Below are positions 26,101 through 34,628 of a DNA stretch of 64,000 bases, one piece after another. The stretch is from Glycomyces amatae (GTDB lineage Bacteria; Actinomycetota; Actinomycetes; Mycobacteriales; Micromonosporaceae): NCBI RefSeq assembly GCF_020991375.1, contig NZ_JAJLQZ010000014.1:81394-145393 (forward strand). The letters run 5' to 3'. The translations under genes and the position numbers were made by a program. Below the pieces are notes generated by a model. The model did no database searches. It saw only the letters and a program-made list of their open reading frames with translations, and was not told the origin of the DNA. How positions within the stretch are numbered: position 1 is the first letter of the stretch; each line of letters starts with the position of its first letter.

Positions 26101-26546
26101 GGCGTCATCCCAGGGTAAAGCAGCCGCCACGCCGCAACGAGAGCGACAGCGATGACGCCGATCCCGGTTGCGTATAGGGCCGCGGCTGCCGCTTGCATGC
26201 AGGCGGGGACCGCGGCGGCGGTGAGGTACCGGCGGGCTCGGTCTGGGCGGGGCGCGAGATAGCGGACGGCCAGGAGGTTCAGCGGCGGGGTCGGCACCAG
26301 GACGAGCAGCAACCCAACGGTCAAGGCGGCGAGAGTGGTGGCGCTTTCGCCCATGACACCGAAGCCGAGGGTGGAGAGCCAGAGGGGGAGTCCTCCGATA
26401 ACGGCCAGGATCGCGTGGAGCAGTAGGAGCACGCGCAACCGTTTGATCGGCGCCGCACGTCCGGCGGCTGCCGTGTCGCCGTGCGCTTCGGCGAGGCGGC
26501 GAGACGGGTCGGGTCCAGTGGTATTGCCGTCCTCAATGGCGTCCAT
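26094..26546 (-). CDS. Three-helix membrane protein, unknown function
   Basis: 150 aa. After a charged N-terminus of about 38 residues come three membrane helices: LLLLHAILAVIGGLPLWLS, TTLAALTVGLLLVLVPTPPL and ALYATGIGVIAVALVAAWRL. The last residues (MTPW) overlap the start of the NrtR-like gene, so the two are translationally coupled. The ATG at 26546 follows AAGGAGACGCT (good ribosome binding site). No family recognised. Confidence 0.7.
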   Translation of the reverse strand: MDAIEDGNTTGPDPSRRLAEAHGDTAAAGRAAPIKRLRVLLLLHAILAVIGGLPLWLSTLGFGVMGESATTLAALTVGLLLVLVPTPPLNLLAVRYLAPRPDRARRYLTAAAVPACMQAAAAALYATGIGVIAVALVAAWRLLYPGMTPW

Positions 26547-26655
26547 AGCGTCTCCTTGGCATGGGTTCGGGGTCCGATGACGATGGGGTGACAGCGAGCA
26601 GCGGTTGCCGCTATGACCCGGGACAGTTCGGACGCGGGAGTCGACACGTGCTTAC

Positions 26656-27417
26656 CTACGAATCGACGTACCCGGCTGCTTGGAGCTGCGCCAGCGCCTC
26701 AGGCAGCAGGTCCTCCTGGATCCAGGCGGCGATGATGTCGTAGCCGATCACGCAGCCGTCAGCGACGTCCGGCAGGCACTCGGTGTCGTGGGGGCGGTTC
26801 GACGGCAGCATGATCCAGTAGGTGAGGATCACAGGGCCTTTGCGCACTGCGATTCGGAATTCGGGGTAGAGCTCCCAGTTGGGGGCGGACACGACAAGGC
26901 CTTCGTCCCAGTCCCCGTCAACGTTCGCCGACTCGGTGAGGTCCGGTTCAAGAACGTTGTACAGCAACGAGCCCCGGTCTGCCACTTCATCGAGGTACGC
27001 GGCCTGCGCGGCCGCCGTGTCGTCGCCCCACGTCCGCCCGTGTCCCATGACCGTGACGCGCCGGTCGCCGACACCGCCGTCACCGGAGCGGGCAACCTCG
27101 TGCGAGCAACCGGTGTCGCTGGGTGTCGCTTCCAGGACGTCGTAGTCGTAGGTTGCGCCCAGCGTTGGCACGGCGCCGGTCCCGAGCAGGTCGCAGGATT
27201 CGTCCGGGCCGAACCAGACGGCTGCGGCGAGGCGGCGCTCGCTCACGGTCGGCGTCTCGGTGGCCGTGCCGCCGAGGCTGCCCGGCATACAGGCCGCGAC
27301 CGTGACGGCCGTGCAACTGACGAGTGCGACGCGCAGGAGCGCCGTGGCCGGTGCACCGGCGCTCACTCCGACGTCCGGGAGGTCCCGGGTTGCTTCATGG
27401 GGGTTTGCAGAACCCAT
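26656..27417 (-). CDS. Lipoprotein, unknown function
   Basis: 253 aa starting at the ATG at 27417, with an AGAAGG tract upstream. The export signal ends in VTVAAC, a good lipobox, at about residue 43. The mature part has Cys pairs (PDESCDLLG and DTGCSHEVAR; TECLPDVADGCVIGYD) that suggest disulfides, and a pattern seen in DUF3558-like actinomycete lipoproteins (acidic, Cys-containing, with late EDLLPEALAQLQAAGY). Probably anchored on the outer face of the membrane. Confidence 0.7.
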   Translation of the reverse strand: MGSANPHEATRDLPDVGVSAGAPATALLRVALVSCTAVTVAACMPGSLGGTATETPTVSERRLAAAVWFGPDESCDLLGTGAVPTLGATYDYDVLEATPSDTGCSHEVARSGDGGVGDRRVTVMGHGRTWGDDTAAAQAAYLDEVADRGSLLYNVLEPDLTESANVDGDWDEGLVVSAPNWELYPEFRIAVRKGPVILTYWIMLPSNRPHDTECLPDVADGCVIGYDIIAAWIQEDLLPEALAQLQAAGYVDS

Positions 27418-27480
27418 GCCAGTAGGCCTTCTTTCCTGTCGTATCGTCATCGCGTGCGCCGTTCCTCTAGCAGCTCGCAT

Positions 27481-27660
27481 TCACCGGTCGAGGAGGTCGC
27501 TGACCCGTTCGTCGCCGGTGGCCGCGTAGACCGCTGTCGCGGCCGCCTGGTTGCGTTCGAGGGCGCCACGGGGTTGGGAGTGGGGCAAGACTATGCGGCG
27601 GGCAGCGTCGGCCAGTCGCATGTGGTCGCCGGGGGCGATCGTGACACGGGCGCCGGTCAT
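27481..27660 (-). CDS. Small protein, 59 aa, unknown function
   Basis: ATG at 27660 with GAGAGGAC upstream. A small soluble helical protein (MTGARVTIAPGDHMRLADAA and RNQAAATAVYAATGDERVSD), 17 bases after the stop of the large membrane protein gene on the same strand. Not recognised. The codon bias and ribosome binding site support it. Confidence 0.55.
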   Translation of the reverse strand: MTGARVTIAPGDHMRLADAARRIVLPHSQPRGALERNQAAATAVYAATGDERVSDLLDR

Positions 27661-27676
27661 GAGCGAAGTCCTCTCT

Positions 27677-28564
27677 TCAGGGATGGGGTGTGCGGTTGCG
27701 AGCTCGATGGTGGCGCGTTGCTCCCATGGCTGCCGCACCGCTGCTGAGGGCAACCGCGGCTGCGATGAACGCGATCGTCAGCGGGGCCGCGTGGAGCGCG
27801 GCGGCCACGCCGGGGCCGTGCCCGTCGATGTCGTGGTGGGCGTCCATCTCGCCCATGACGGAGGAACCATCGAGGATGGCCTTATCGGTCAGGAACGCGT
27901 GGTCGTACTCGACAATGCCGGTGTCGACCATCGTGACCGTCACCCATGCCCGCTCGGCGTTGATCTGGTCGATGGCCCCCGCGTTCGTCGTGTCGAGGCC
28001 GATTTCGTCTGCTGCGGCGGGCATGGCCATGACCGCGATGACAGCGCAGGTGATCGCGGCAAGGACGAGCCCGAGGCCGGTGAGGCGGTGCCGGCGTCGG
28101 ATGAAATGGGGACGGGCGGGCCCGGTATCGCCGGGAACGGCGCGCTCCTGGTGCGCGCGCACATGGCGGACGAGGCACTCCCAGTGGGTGTCGGTGAGGT
28201 CGCTGCGGTAGATGATGGCACGCCACGGGCGTGCCGTGTCGACGATGCGGGAGCCGCGCACTGCGAGCACGCCGCCGCCTCGCCGCGAGGGATACCGCCG
28301 CCAGGCCAGACCGAACGGCCAGATGAGGACATAGGTGCCGGTCGCGGGATCGTACACGCCTCGGGGGTAGTGCAAGAACCAGGCCACACCTGCGGTCGTG
28401 CACCAGTGCAGGCCCGCGACGGCGGCCCCCGCAACGGTGTCTACGACCAGCATCGCGACGGCGCCGGCCAGGGAGCTGACGCCGATCAGCGCCCAAGTCC
28501 AACCTCGACGAAGCCAGACGGCAACGAGCGGTCGCGGCTCGGCGTCGGTGCCGGCCGTGTTCAC
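27677..28564 (-). CDS. Membrane protein, unknown function
   Basis: About 295 aa. The likely start is GTG 28564, which overlaps the previous stop as GTGA (GTG 28573 and 28570 are also in frame). Helices lie at about 18-60 (TWALIGVSSLAGAVAMLVVD, AVAGLHWCTTAGVAWFLH) and about 155-175 (LGLVLAAITCAVIAVMAM), with one near the C-terminus (LTIAFIAAAVALSSGAAAMG). Between helices 2 and 3 is a cytoplasmic PH-like stretch (YDPATGTYVLIWPFGLAWRR, IIYRSDLTDTHWECLVRHVR). A Val/Asp-rich external loop follows helix 3. Function unknown. Confidence 0.7.
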   Translation of the reverse strand: MNTAGTDAEPRPLVAVWLRRGWTWALIGVSSLAGAVAMLVVDTVAGAAVAGLHWCTTAGVAWFLHYPRGVYDPATGTYVLIWPFGLAWRRYPSRRGGGVLAVRGSRIVDTARPWRAIIYRSDLTDTHWECLVRHVRAHQERAVPGDTGPARPHFIRRRHRLTGLGLVLAAITCAVIAVMAMPAAADEIGLDTTNAGAIDQINAERAWVTVTMVDTGIVEYDHAFLTDKAILDGSSVMGEMDAHHDIDGHGPGVAAALHAAPLTIAFIAAAVALSSGAAAMGATRHHRARNRTPHP

Positions 28565-29307
28565 CCCCACCACGGCAGGTCCTCAACCACGCGCAGTTCC
28601 GGTGCGCCCAAGATCGGCTCGTACGCAAGGTCGACGCCCCAGTCCTGGCCGGGAGCCAACTCGTCCTCATGCAGCTCACTGATCATGCCGCGGCCGCCTT
28701 CGGGGGTGACTAGCATCCACTCGACAGGGTTCATGCCGTACGTGTCGAGCAGGGCCCGGCAGCCGAGTCGAGCACACAGTGCGGTCGCGACGGTCAATGC
28801 GGTCGTACCGGGACGAGACGCGAAGAACTCATCAGCGGCCCAAACCGTGACGCGCGGCCGCCCTGCCGTGTCGGCAAGGTACACCAGGGGCTGTTTGGGA
28901 CCGGTGTACTCGTCACCAACGCCGGTGGCAATCGCTGCGGGCGGCACCGTGAACTCGGCGGCCATGGCGGCCGCGGCGACGGCTGGCGCGGGGCCGTCGG
29001 GGAGGTAGCAGACGTGGCCGTCGTCGGGCGGCCTGTTGAACAGCAGCAGGTCGCGCAGGTGTGATGGGGTGTGCGACGCTGCGGTGTTCAGCAGCGACCG
29101 GAACTCGACGGCGTCGGTGTACTGCAGGTGCACGTGTTCGCGCACGAGTGTCTCCGCCAGACCGGCGATGGCGCGTTCATGGTCGCCAGCCTGCACGAGC
29201 CGGTGCAGCGCGGCCGCGAGCGCAGGGGTGATGGCGTCGCTGTAGTTCGCGACGGTGCGTTGGACGCGTATGCGGAAGCGTTCGTCGTCGTTCGGTTCGA
29301 CGGGCAC
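28561..29307 (-). CDS. Soluble protein, unknown function; paralogue of 24067-24882
   Basis: 248 aa, starting at GTG 29307 (AGGAAAGG upstream). It aligns with the 24067-24882 product along its whole length. Shared blocks are TDAVEF, LLFNRPPDDG, VPPAAI (VPPEAI in the other), EYTGP, MLVTPEGG and GAPELRVV followed by PWW. Its stop codon overlaps the GTG of the next gene. Two diverged copies of an unknown protein in one operon suggest that they may form a heteromer or serve two related substrates. Confidence 0.75.
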   Translation of the reverse strand: MPVEPNDDERFRIRVQRTVANYSDAITPALAAALHRLVQAGDHERAIAGLAETLVREHVHLQYTDAVEFRSLLNTAASHTPSHLRDLLLFNRPPDDGHVCYLPDGPAPAVAAAAMAAEFTVPPAAIATGVGDEYTGPKQPLVYLADTAGRPRVTVWAADEFFASRPGTTALTVATALCARLGCRALLDTYGMNPVEWMLVTPEGGRGMISELHEDELAPGQDWGVDLAYEPILGAPELRVVEDLPWWG

Positions 29308-29407
29308 GTGGGGCCTTTCCTGAGGTCGGCGTGATGCGGTTCGTTGCAGGTCTGCTGGCCACTGCGGACACCAGCGGTGCCGTTGAGACGCGGCGGTGTT
29401 CACCAAT

Positions 29408-29878
29408 TCAGTCCAGATCGGGCAGGTCGGCGATAATGCCCGGGGACCGCATCGGGTCGCAGTGGTGGCCTAGAGCCTCGGCGAGGCTGGTGTCGATGCG
29501 GGTCGGGCCGCACGGTGGTCGTTCGATCAGCACCTGCGCGTCGCCGTGCTGGAGGAGCCCGGTGAGGCCGGGCGTGTCGTTGAGCTGGTCGATGACAGCG
29601 GTGCACAGTGCCGCATTCGCCTCCTGCGATACGTCGGCGCGCAGGTGTTTGGACGGTGCGAACACCACCAGGACCATCGCTGCAGCGGTGATGCCGATCC
29701 GCGCGGCCTCCTCGTCCCAGTCCGCATCGCCGTCGACCAGGTGCACCCACCACTGGTCGCTCCGCAGTGGAAACGGCGCCTCGGCGTCAACGCGGTGGAG
29801 GTCCAGCCTGGCGGCGAAGTAGGCCGCGAGCGCGTCCTCGGACGCCGCGGGGCGGTAGTAGATGTAGGCGGAAAGCAT
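29408..29878 (-). CDS. Soluble protein, 156 aa, unknown function
   Basis: ATG at 29878 with GGAGG nine bases upstream. It starts MLSAYIYYRPAASEDALAAY (ferredoxin-like pattern of strand and helix), then DQWWVHLVDGDADWDEEAAR and MVLVVFAPSKHLRADV. The alternating pattern suggests a small alpha/beta dimer domain like those of DUF4936 or antibiotic-monooxygenase folds, but this is only a structural impression. Part of the minus-strand cluster. Confidence 0.65.
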   Translation of the reverse strand: MLSAYIYYRPAASEDALAAYFAARLDLHRVDAEAPFPLRSDQWWVHLVDGDADWDEEAARIGITAAAMVLVVFAPSKHLRADVSQEANAALCTAVIDQLNDTPGLTGLLQHGDAQVLIERPPCGPTRIDTSLAEALGHHCDPMRSPGIIADLPDLD

Positions 29879-29929
29879 CCGGGCCTCCAGGTCGCGGTAG
29901 CGCCTCGTGACGGTCGGGTAATGCCGCGG

Positions 29930-30859
29930 TCATCCCGTCGTTTCGAAGCAGCGCACGGCGATGGGCGTGCCGGTGCTGTCGGTGATGGTCGACAGGAACG
30001 TCAGGCCCGGGCATTCGATGTTGGCGAGGGCGACCAGTTCGTCATCGTCCGCGGTGGGGTCCTCGAGCGCGACAATGCCGGTGACGGCCATCCGGGGCTT
30101 GTCCGCCTGGCATGCAACGGTCCAGTACGCGCCCGAGTCGGGATCGTGCTCGGCGCAGTCGCCGATGTCGGGCTCCACCGGGGTGCGCCCGTGCTCGTCG
30201 GGGCGGTCGATCGCCTCCATGCAGACGATCGCGTTAAGGTCGCGCGTGTCCGGTTCGTAGTCGGTCAGCAGGCTGCGCCAGGGGAGGCCGATCTGCTCCT
30301 CGACGGTATCGCTGGTGCACGGTCGCGGCAGCATCGCCGCATCGACCTTGCCGTTCGCATCGACAATGCCGGTGGCGCTGTCGTCGGTCCACGCTGCCCG
30401 CCAGTACGCGGTCGGATCCTCGCAGGGCACGACCAGGTATCCCGGGTCGTCCTCGGTGAACCCGTCGGTGCCGAAAGCCGTGTATTCAGTGGGGATGCAG
30501 TGGCCAGCAGCCGGGAGTGCGACGATCGTCGGAGCGGTCACCTCGGTCGTGCTCGAGGCCGCGGTGGCATCGGTGGCTACTGCGGCCGGGTCGCTGTTCG
30601 GTGCGGCCGGTCGCAGTTGGTAGTAGGCGGCCGCGCCCGCGCTTGCGAGCAGCACGGCGGTGATCGCGCTGGTCGCTATCGTCCGTCCACGCCGCCGCTG
30701 CAGCGGGTGCGGGGGCGCGAATGCGGTGCCGGACGACACGGCGGCGTCACCGGGGCCATACGGCGGGGTGAACGGTGACGGTTGCGGCCCCGGGGTGTGG
30801 TCGCCCGCGGGCAGTTCGGGGCTGCGATCGTGCTGGGGAGCCGGGGGAACGGTCGTCAT
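29930..30859 (-). CDS. Membrane-anchored secreted protein with Cys-rich septum-like repeats
   Basis: 309 aa. ATG 30859 has AAGGAA upstream. A Pro-rich cytoplasmic N-terminus leads to a membrane helix (TIATSAITAVLLASAGAAAYY), then a Thr/Ala-rich linker. The exported domain of about 200 residues has an even spacing of Cys (GHCIPTEY, VPCEDPTAYWRAAW, RPCTSDTVEEQ, IVCMEAIDRP, GDCAEHDPDSGAYWTVACQA, IECPGLTF, VRCFETTG). The C-x(n)-H/D-x-AYW-x-V-x-C pattern is like that of septum-formation and DUF4190/DUF4352-type actinomycete proteins. Exact role unknown. Confidence 0.7.
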   Translation of the reverse strand: MTTVPPAPQHDRSPELPAGDHTPGPQPSPFTPPYGPGDAAVSSGTAFAPPHPLQRRRGRTIATSAITAVLLASAGAAAYYQLRPAAPNSDPAAVATDATAASSTTEVTAPTIVALPAAGHCIPTEYTAFGTDGFTEDDPGYLVVPCEDPTAYWRAAWTDDSATGIVDANGKVDAAMLPRPCTSDTVEEQIGLPWRSLLTDYEPDTRDLNAIVCMEAIDRPDEHGRTPVEPDIGDCAEHDPDSGAYWTVACQADKPRMAVTGIVALEDPTADDDELVALANIECPGLTFLSTITDSTGTPIAVRCFETTG

Positions 30860-30954
30860 CAGGTTCCTTAGTGCAGAGAACAGTGGGGTTCGTGGTGCCG
30901 CACTCGGGCGGGTGCAGTTTGGGCCGTTGCCGGGCATCGGTCGCCTCGGTGCAC

Positions 30955-31989
30955 TCATGCCGTCCATCCGACGCCGACGCCGACGGTGAACGCCGCGGTC
31001 ACTGGGAACCGGTCCCCTACCGCGAGGATCGCCGCGGCGAGACCGCCGGTGCGCCAACGCCGGCCGATGACGGCAAGCTCGACGAGGGCGACCATCGCGA
31101 GCACCACTACTGGGAAAGGCACGCCGAGCTCGATGCCTGCGGCCGCGGTCAGGTGGCCGCCGCTGGCTCCGGCCAGTGCCACGACCACCAGGCCCAGCAG
31201 GGCACGGCCGCGCCGGGCAGCGGCCGGGGCGGGGAACCCGAGGGCGTCGCGGACGGCCTGGCGGGAGTCGAAACGCTCTGGGTCTGCGACCAGGTCGCGC
31301 AGCACCGACTCGATCACGCTCGCGTGGGGCGCCGCAGGGCGAATGTCGTCGCGCTCCAGGACCGCTTGCGCCCATGTGCGGAGATCGTGGCCGGTCCACA
31401 AGCCGACCTGGCACCGGAACCAGGCCTCGACGACCTCCTCGCGGGTCACGGTGTACGACCAGACCGCGGAGGGGGCCACCGCATCGAGTGCGGCGACCGC
31501 CTCGGGTACGGGCAGCCTGAACTTCATGAGGTTCGTGATCGTCTGGTGCTGGAGCCGCTGGTAGTCGATGGTGCCGGTCAGGGTGCCGAACGCGGTCAGG
31601 ATCGGCTGGGCCCGCCGGGTCCAATCGGTGATCGTCGCAGCGGGGTACTGGTGGCCGATGCCGCAGGGGCGGGCGTCGCGAAGACGCCCGTCGGCGGGGT
31701 TGAAGTCGAGGCTGACCACCGGTTCGACGCGATCGTCCGCGCGCACCATCACCAGGGTGGCGTTGCCGAGGCGGCCGGTGCATTCGACGGCCAGTTCCAC
31801 GCCCTCGACGGTGAACTCGTCGATGATGCGCGCGCCGGCCCAGGCGTGCGGGCCCGGATCGGTGCGGCCGGTGCCGTCAGCGCTGTCGGCGGGCAGCGCA
31901 CCGTCGGGTGTGGCGGCAGGAGCCGGTCCTGCCGGCGACGGGTGCGCGGCCGCTGCGGCGGCCGGTGCGGGTCGGGGTTGGTCAGGCAC
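30955..31989 (-). CDS. Large protein with C-terminal membrane helices, unknown function
   Basis: 344 aa from GTG 31989 (AAGGA upstream; overlaps the glycosyltransferase stop by 8 bases). An Ala/Pro-rich N-terminus of about 45 residues precedes a soluble alpha/beta region of about 200 residues (ARIIDEFTVEGVELAVEC, RPCGIGHQYPAATITDWTRR, HDLRTWAQAVLERDDIRPAA). About three C-terminal hydrophobic helices follow (LLGLVVVALAGASGGHL, VPFPVVVLAMVALVELAV). Not recognised. Confidence 0.65.
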   Translation of the reverse strand: MPDQPRPAPAAAAAAHPSPAGPAPAATPDGALPADSADGTGRTDPGPHAWAGARIIDEFTVEGVELAVECTGRLGNATLVMVRADDRVEPVVSLDFNPADGRLRDARPCGIGHQYPAATITDWTRRAQPILTAFGTLTGTIDYQRLQHQTITNLMKFRLPVPEAVAALDAVAPSAVWSYTVTREEVVEAWFRCQVGLWTGHDLRTWAQAVLERDDIRPAAPHASVIESVLRDLVADPERFDSRQAVRDALGFPAPAAARRGRALLGLVVVALAGASGGHLTAAAGIELGVPFPVVVLAMVALVELAVIGRRWRTGGLAAAILAVGDRFPVTAAFTVGVGVGWTA

Positions 31990-33184
31990 GGGCGGGTCCT
32001 TCCGCAGTGGTGGGTTCGGGGCGTCTCGCGGCCGGGTGCCGCAGCCGAGCGCCGGCCGCCGGTCGCGGCGGGCGCATCCGGATGCCGGGCAGGGTCTGGG
32101 CGAGGGCGCCCAGGACCGCACCGGGCGCGACGGCGAGCGCTTCGATGGCGGGGTCGAGGTCGTCGGGCGGGTCGGCGATGGCCGCGGGAACGATGTAGTG
32201 CTCCCAGTCGGCTACAGCGGCGATCGCACCGATATCGGGGCCGCCGCCGGTGCCCGGGGCGATCTCGACCACGGTGCCGCCGGCGGGCGCGTGCAGCAGG
32301 TGCGTCAGGGCCGCGCTGCGGGTCGCCACGATGCACCGGGCCTGGCCGATGAGCTTGACCTGCTCCGCGAAATGGTGATGTTCAAGGACGACACGAGTGA
32401 AGCCGAAGTCGGCAAGGAGGGCTGCCAGGACCGGTTCGTTCACCAGCTGGTGCTCCGGTGCGGCGGTGCTGGACAGCAGCAGCCGTTCGGTTCCGCGCCG
32501 GTCGGGGGCGTGCAGCAGGCGCCGCAGCCGCTGCCGCGCCCACGGTGCGATCACCGGGCCGGGGCCGGGCCGGGAGGGGACGATGAGCCGTTCGGCGCGC
32601 ACGGGCCGGTCCCATCGGGTCAGGTGGACAGCGTCGGGGTCAATGCCGGCGGCGTCGAGGCCCTCGCGATGCCACGGCTGCTCGGCGCCCGAGACGATCC
32701 AGTGGTCCGGTTCGATGCCGGCGTCGCGAATCAGTTGGAGGCGCGGCAGCGTGTCGGTGAGGAAGGACCCGAAGGGGCCACCGGGGCCGCCGGTCGCGGC
32801 GACCACCGCGGCGGTCCCGGGCAGATGGACCGGGGCCCGGGAACTGCCGCGCCACACCCGGTGGCGCGCGGGCGCACGGTCGACGGCGGCGATCTGGTCG
32901 GCCAGGACGCAGCCGTCGCTAGTGACCACCGCGCCGCCAGGGCCGATCACGGTCCCCTCGGGCAGCTCGGCCACAACCGCACCCGGGGCGCAGGAGCGGC
33001 GGTATAGCGGCGGCGCCTGCCCGGCCTCCTCACCCCACACGATCGGGATCGCACCGTCGACTACGACCGGCTGCTCGTACAGGTGCAGGCGGCCACGGCC
33101 GGTCGCCGCCATCCAGTCCACGGCACTCGCCGCCCACCCCAGGGGCCCCGCCAGCGGCAACGAGGTCACCGGCGCCGCCGTCAC
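31982..33184 (-). CDS. GT61 (DUF563)-family glycosyltransferase
   Basis: About 400 aa from GTG 33184, which overlaps the 60-aa peptide gene's stop as GTGA. Family features are GGPFGSFLTDTLPRLQLI at about 136-152 (the G/Y-x-H-W/F-x-x-D-x-L-P-R-L block of DUF563 proteins), RLLLSSTAAPEHQLVNEP and RCIVATRSAALTHLLHAPAG followed by TVVEIAPG, which is the nucleotide-sugar end of the fold. GT61 enzymes transfer sugars such as xylose or GlcNAc. The acceptor here is unknown; the coupled small peptide upstream and the secreted proteins downstream are candidates. No membrane segment. Confidence 0.72.
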   Translation of the reverse strand: MTAAPVTSLPLAGPLGWAASAVDWMAATGRGRLHLYEQPVVVDGAIPIVWGEEAGQAPPLYRRSCAPGAVVAELPEGTVIGPGGAVVTSDGCVLADQIAAVDRAPARHRVWRGSSRAPVHLPGTAAVVAATGGPGGPFGSFLTDTLPRLQLIRDAGIEPDHWIVSGAEQPWHREGLDAAGIDPDAVHLTRWDRPVRAERLIVPSRPGPGPVIAPWARQRLRRLLHAPDRRGTERLLLSSTAAPEHQLVNEPVLAALLADFGFTRVVLEHHHFAEQVKLIGQARCIVATRSAALTHLLHAPAGGTVVEIAPGTGGGPDIGAIAAVADWEHYIVPAAIADPPDDLDPAIEALAVAPGAVLGALAQTLPGIRMRPPRPAAGARLRHPAARRPEPTTAEGPARA

Positions 33185-33363
33185 CGCCGGCCCCCGATCC
33201 CCTGCAGTAGCACCCGGCCCTGCCCCGGGCCCCCGGCCGCCGCACGGGCGGGTCCTCCACCCGAACGGTCGAGCGCGACCGGATACGACGGCCCAGTGAC
33301 GGGCCGGCCGGGCGGGCGGGACACGGCGCACCGGTCAAGGCCGGCGGCTATGGTGGTTGTCAT
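33181..33363 (-). CDS. Small peptide, 60 aa, coupled to the glycosyltransferase
   Basis: ATG 33363 with an excellent AAGGAGC ribosome binding site. The product is a 60-aa Gly/Arg/Pro-rich peptide beginning MTTTIAAGLDRCAVSRPPGR and ending GQGRVLLQGIGGRR, with one Cys. Its stop overlaps the GTG of the GT61 gene. The size, strong start and coupling to a modifying enzyme are like those of precursor peptides, but no known RiPP leader or core is recognisable. A translational leader for the glycosyltransferase is the alternative. Confidence 0.6.
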   Translation of the reverse strand: MTTTIAAGLDRCAVSRPPGRPVTGPSYPVALDRSGGGPARAAAGGPGQGRVLLQGIGGRR

Positions 33364-33484
33364 AGCGGGGTGCTCCTTCGGTATGCAACGCGGTCGGGCC
33401 GCATAGGACACCTTCACGACCAGGCACGGGGTGCGCGATGGCGTGAACGGGTCATGAGCGGCGCGCTCCTGTCGGACGGCGGGG

Positions 33485-33835
33485 TCAGGTGGCGGTGACG
33501 ATGACGGTGAGGACGGCAGCGGTGGCCACTTGCACGGCAATGACGGCGCGGACGCATTTGGCGCCCCGGTTGGGGCCCTGTTTGACGATCCAGGTGGCAG
33601 TGACGGTGTAGGCCGCAGTCACCGTCAGGATCCACAGTGGTGAAAGGACCGCGGTGAGCGCGTCAATGCTGGTGTGCGTGGCGGCCACGGCAATGAAGGC
33701 CGCGTGCACGGCTCCGGTGCCGAGGCGGCTGCCTACGGTGAACGCTGCGGTGGTGGTGGCGTGGGGTGCGCAGGCGACAGCGGCGAGGGCCAGACCGGCA
33801 CCGGTGAGCAGCAGGGCGTGGAAGTGTCGCCGCAT
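33485..33835 (-). CDS. Small three-to-four-helix membrane protein, unknown function
   Basis: 116 aa, mostly hydrophobic: ALLLTGAGLALAAVACAPH, VHAAFIAVAATHTSIDALTA, LWILTVTAAYTVTATWIV and AVIAVQVATAAVLTVIVTA. The start ATG (33835) shares one base with the previous stop (TGATG). A basic loop lies between the last two helices. Not recognised. Confidence 0.65.
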   Translation of the reverse strand: MRRHFHALLLTGAGLALAAVACAPHATTTAAFTVGSRLGTGAVHAAFIAVAATHTSIDALTAVLSPLWILTVTAAYTVTATWIVKQGPNRGAKCVRAVIAVQVATAAVLTVIVTAT

Positions 33836-34185
33836 CAGGAGCCGATCGTGACCGTGTCAGGTCCGGTGGCCCACCGTATGCCGAGGCAGTAGGCGGTGGC
33901 GGCGCTGGCGCGCACGTCAGCGAGCTGCACGACCTGCGCGGTCAGATCGGTCAGGTCGATGCCGAGACGGTCCGCGAGCGTCGTGTCCACGGTCAGGTTC
34001 GTCTCCCCTGCGGTGGTAAAGCCGACCACGCCCAAAGGCGTGTCGCTGACGTGTCCGCCGAGGACGGTCAGGCGGTAGTGCTCGAGGCCGTCCGTGTCAG
34101 CGTCGGCGTCGACGCCGAGCCGGTGGCCACGGTGGTCAATTTCGGCGATGCGGCCCACGCCGGTCAGGTGCGTTGGCGTCGTCAT
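33835..34185 (-). CDS. Small soluble protein, 116 aa, unknown function
   Basis: ATG 34185 with GGGAAGG upstream; overlaps the previous stop as ATGA. Beta-rich pattern (GVGRIAEIDHRGHRLGVDAD, HYRLTVLGGHVSDTPLGVVG) then helix (LADRLGIDLTDLTAQVVQLA). No signal peptide. It is one of a run of four small coupled genes (33835-35226). Confidence 0.65.
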   Translation of the reverse strand: MTTPTHLTGVGRIAEIDHRGHRLGVDADADTDGLEHYRLTVLGGHVSDTPLGVVGFTTAGETNLTVDTTLADRLGIDLTDLTAQVVQLADVRASAATAYCLGIRWATGPDTVTIGS

Positions 34186-34628
34186 TGCGGCCTTCCCGCA
34201 CGTGTCCCCGCCAGGGCCGGTGTCGTTGCCGGACCGGGGAAGTGTCTCAGGTCCGTTGGCGATCCGAGTGCGATGCGCACCGGGCCGCGGTCGGACTCGG
34301 TGAGGAACACACCGGACACGTCGCAGGGCACGGCGTCGTACGGAATGCGGTGGGAGGCCCGCAAGGTCAGGGAGTAGTACTGCCACAGTTCCAGGTGGTC
34401 GTCGGTGAGCACGGCGAAGGCGCGCGTCCACTCGGGTGGGCAGTCCGGCGGGCAGTCCTGGTGGTGGTCGCGGCCGCAGCGCAGGTGCACGGCATGCACA
34501 CCGGGTAGGGAGGTGAGCATGGTGTACCGGACGTGGCAGGCGAGGGTCGCACCGAGTGCGCCGATGGCAGCGCCAACGGCGGCAGCGGTCAGGATGCGGG
34601 TGGCAAGCACGGTCGCCGGTGGTGTCAT
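34182..34628 (-). CDS. Membrane-anchored small protein, unknown function
   Basis: 148 aa; ATG 34628 overlaps the previous stop (ATGA) and its own stop overlaps the next start (ATGA). One N-terminal hydrophobic helix (ILTAAAVGAAIGALGATLAC) could be a membrane anchor or signal. The rest has Cys residues (LRCGRDHHQDCPPDCPPEW) and a beta-rich C-terminal part (HLELWQYYSLTLRASHRIPY). Confidence 0.65.
   Translation of the reverse strand: MTPPATVLATRILTAAAVGAAIGALGATLACHVRYTMLTSLPGVHAVHLRCGRDHHQDCPPDCPPEWTRAFAVLTDDHLELWQYYSLTLRASHRIPYDAVPCDVSGVFLTESDRGPVRIALGSPTDLRHFPGPATTPALAGTRAGRPQ

Noticed and set aside
31568..33007. 479-codon plus frame opposite the GT61 gene
   Set aside because: Codon use and composition are those of an antisense frame, and it conflicts with two supported genes.
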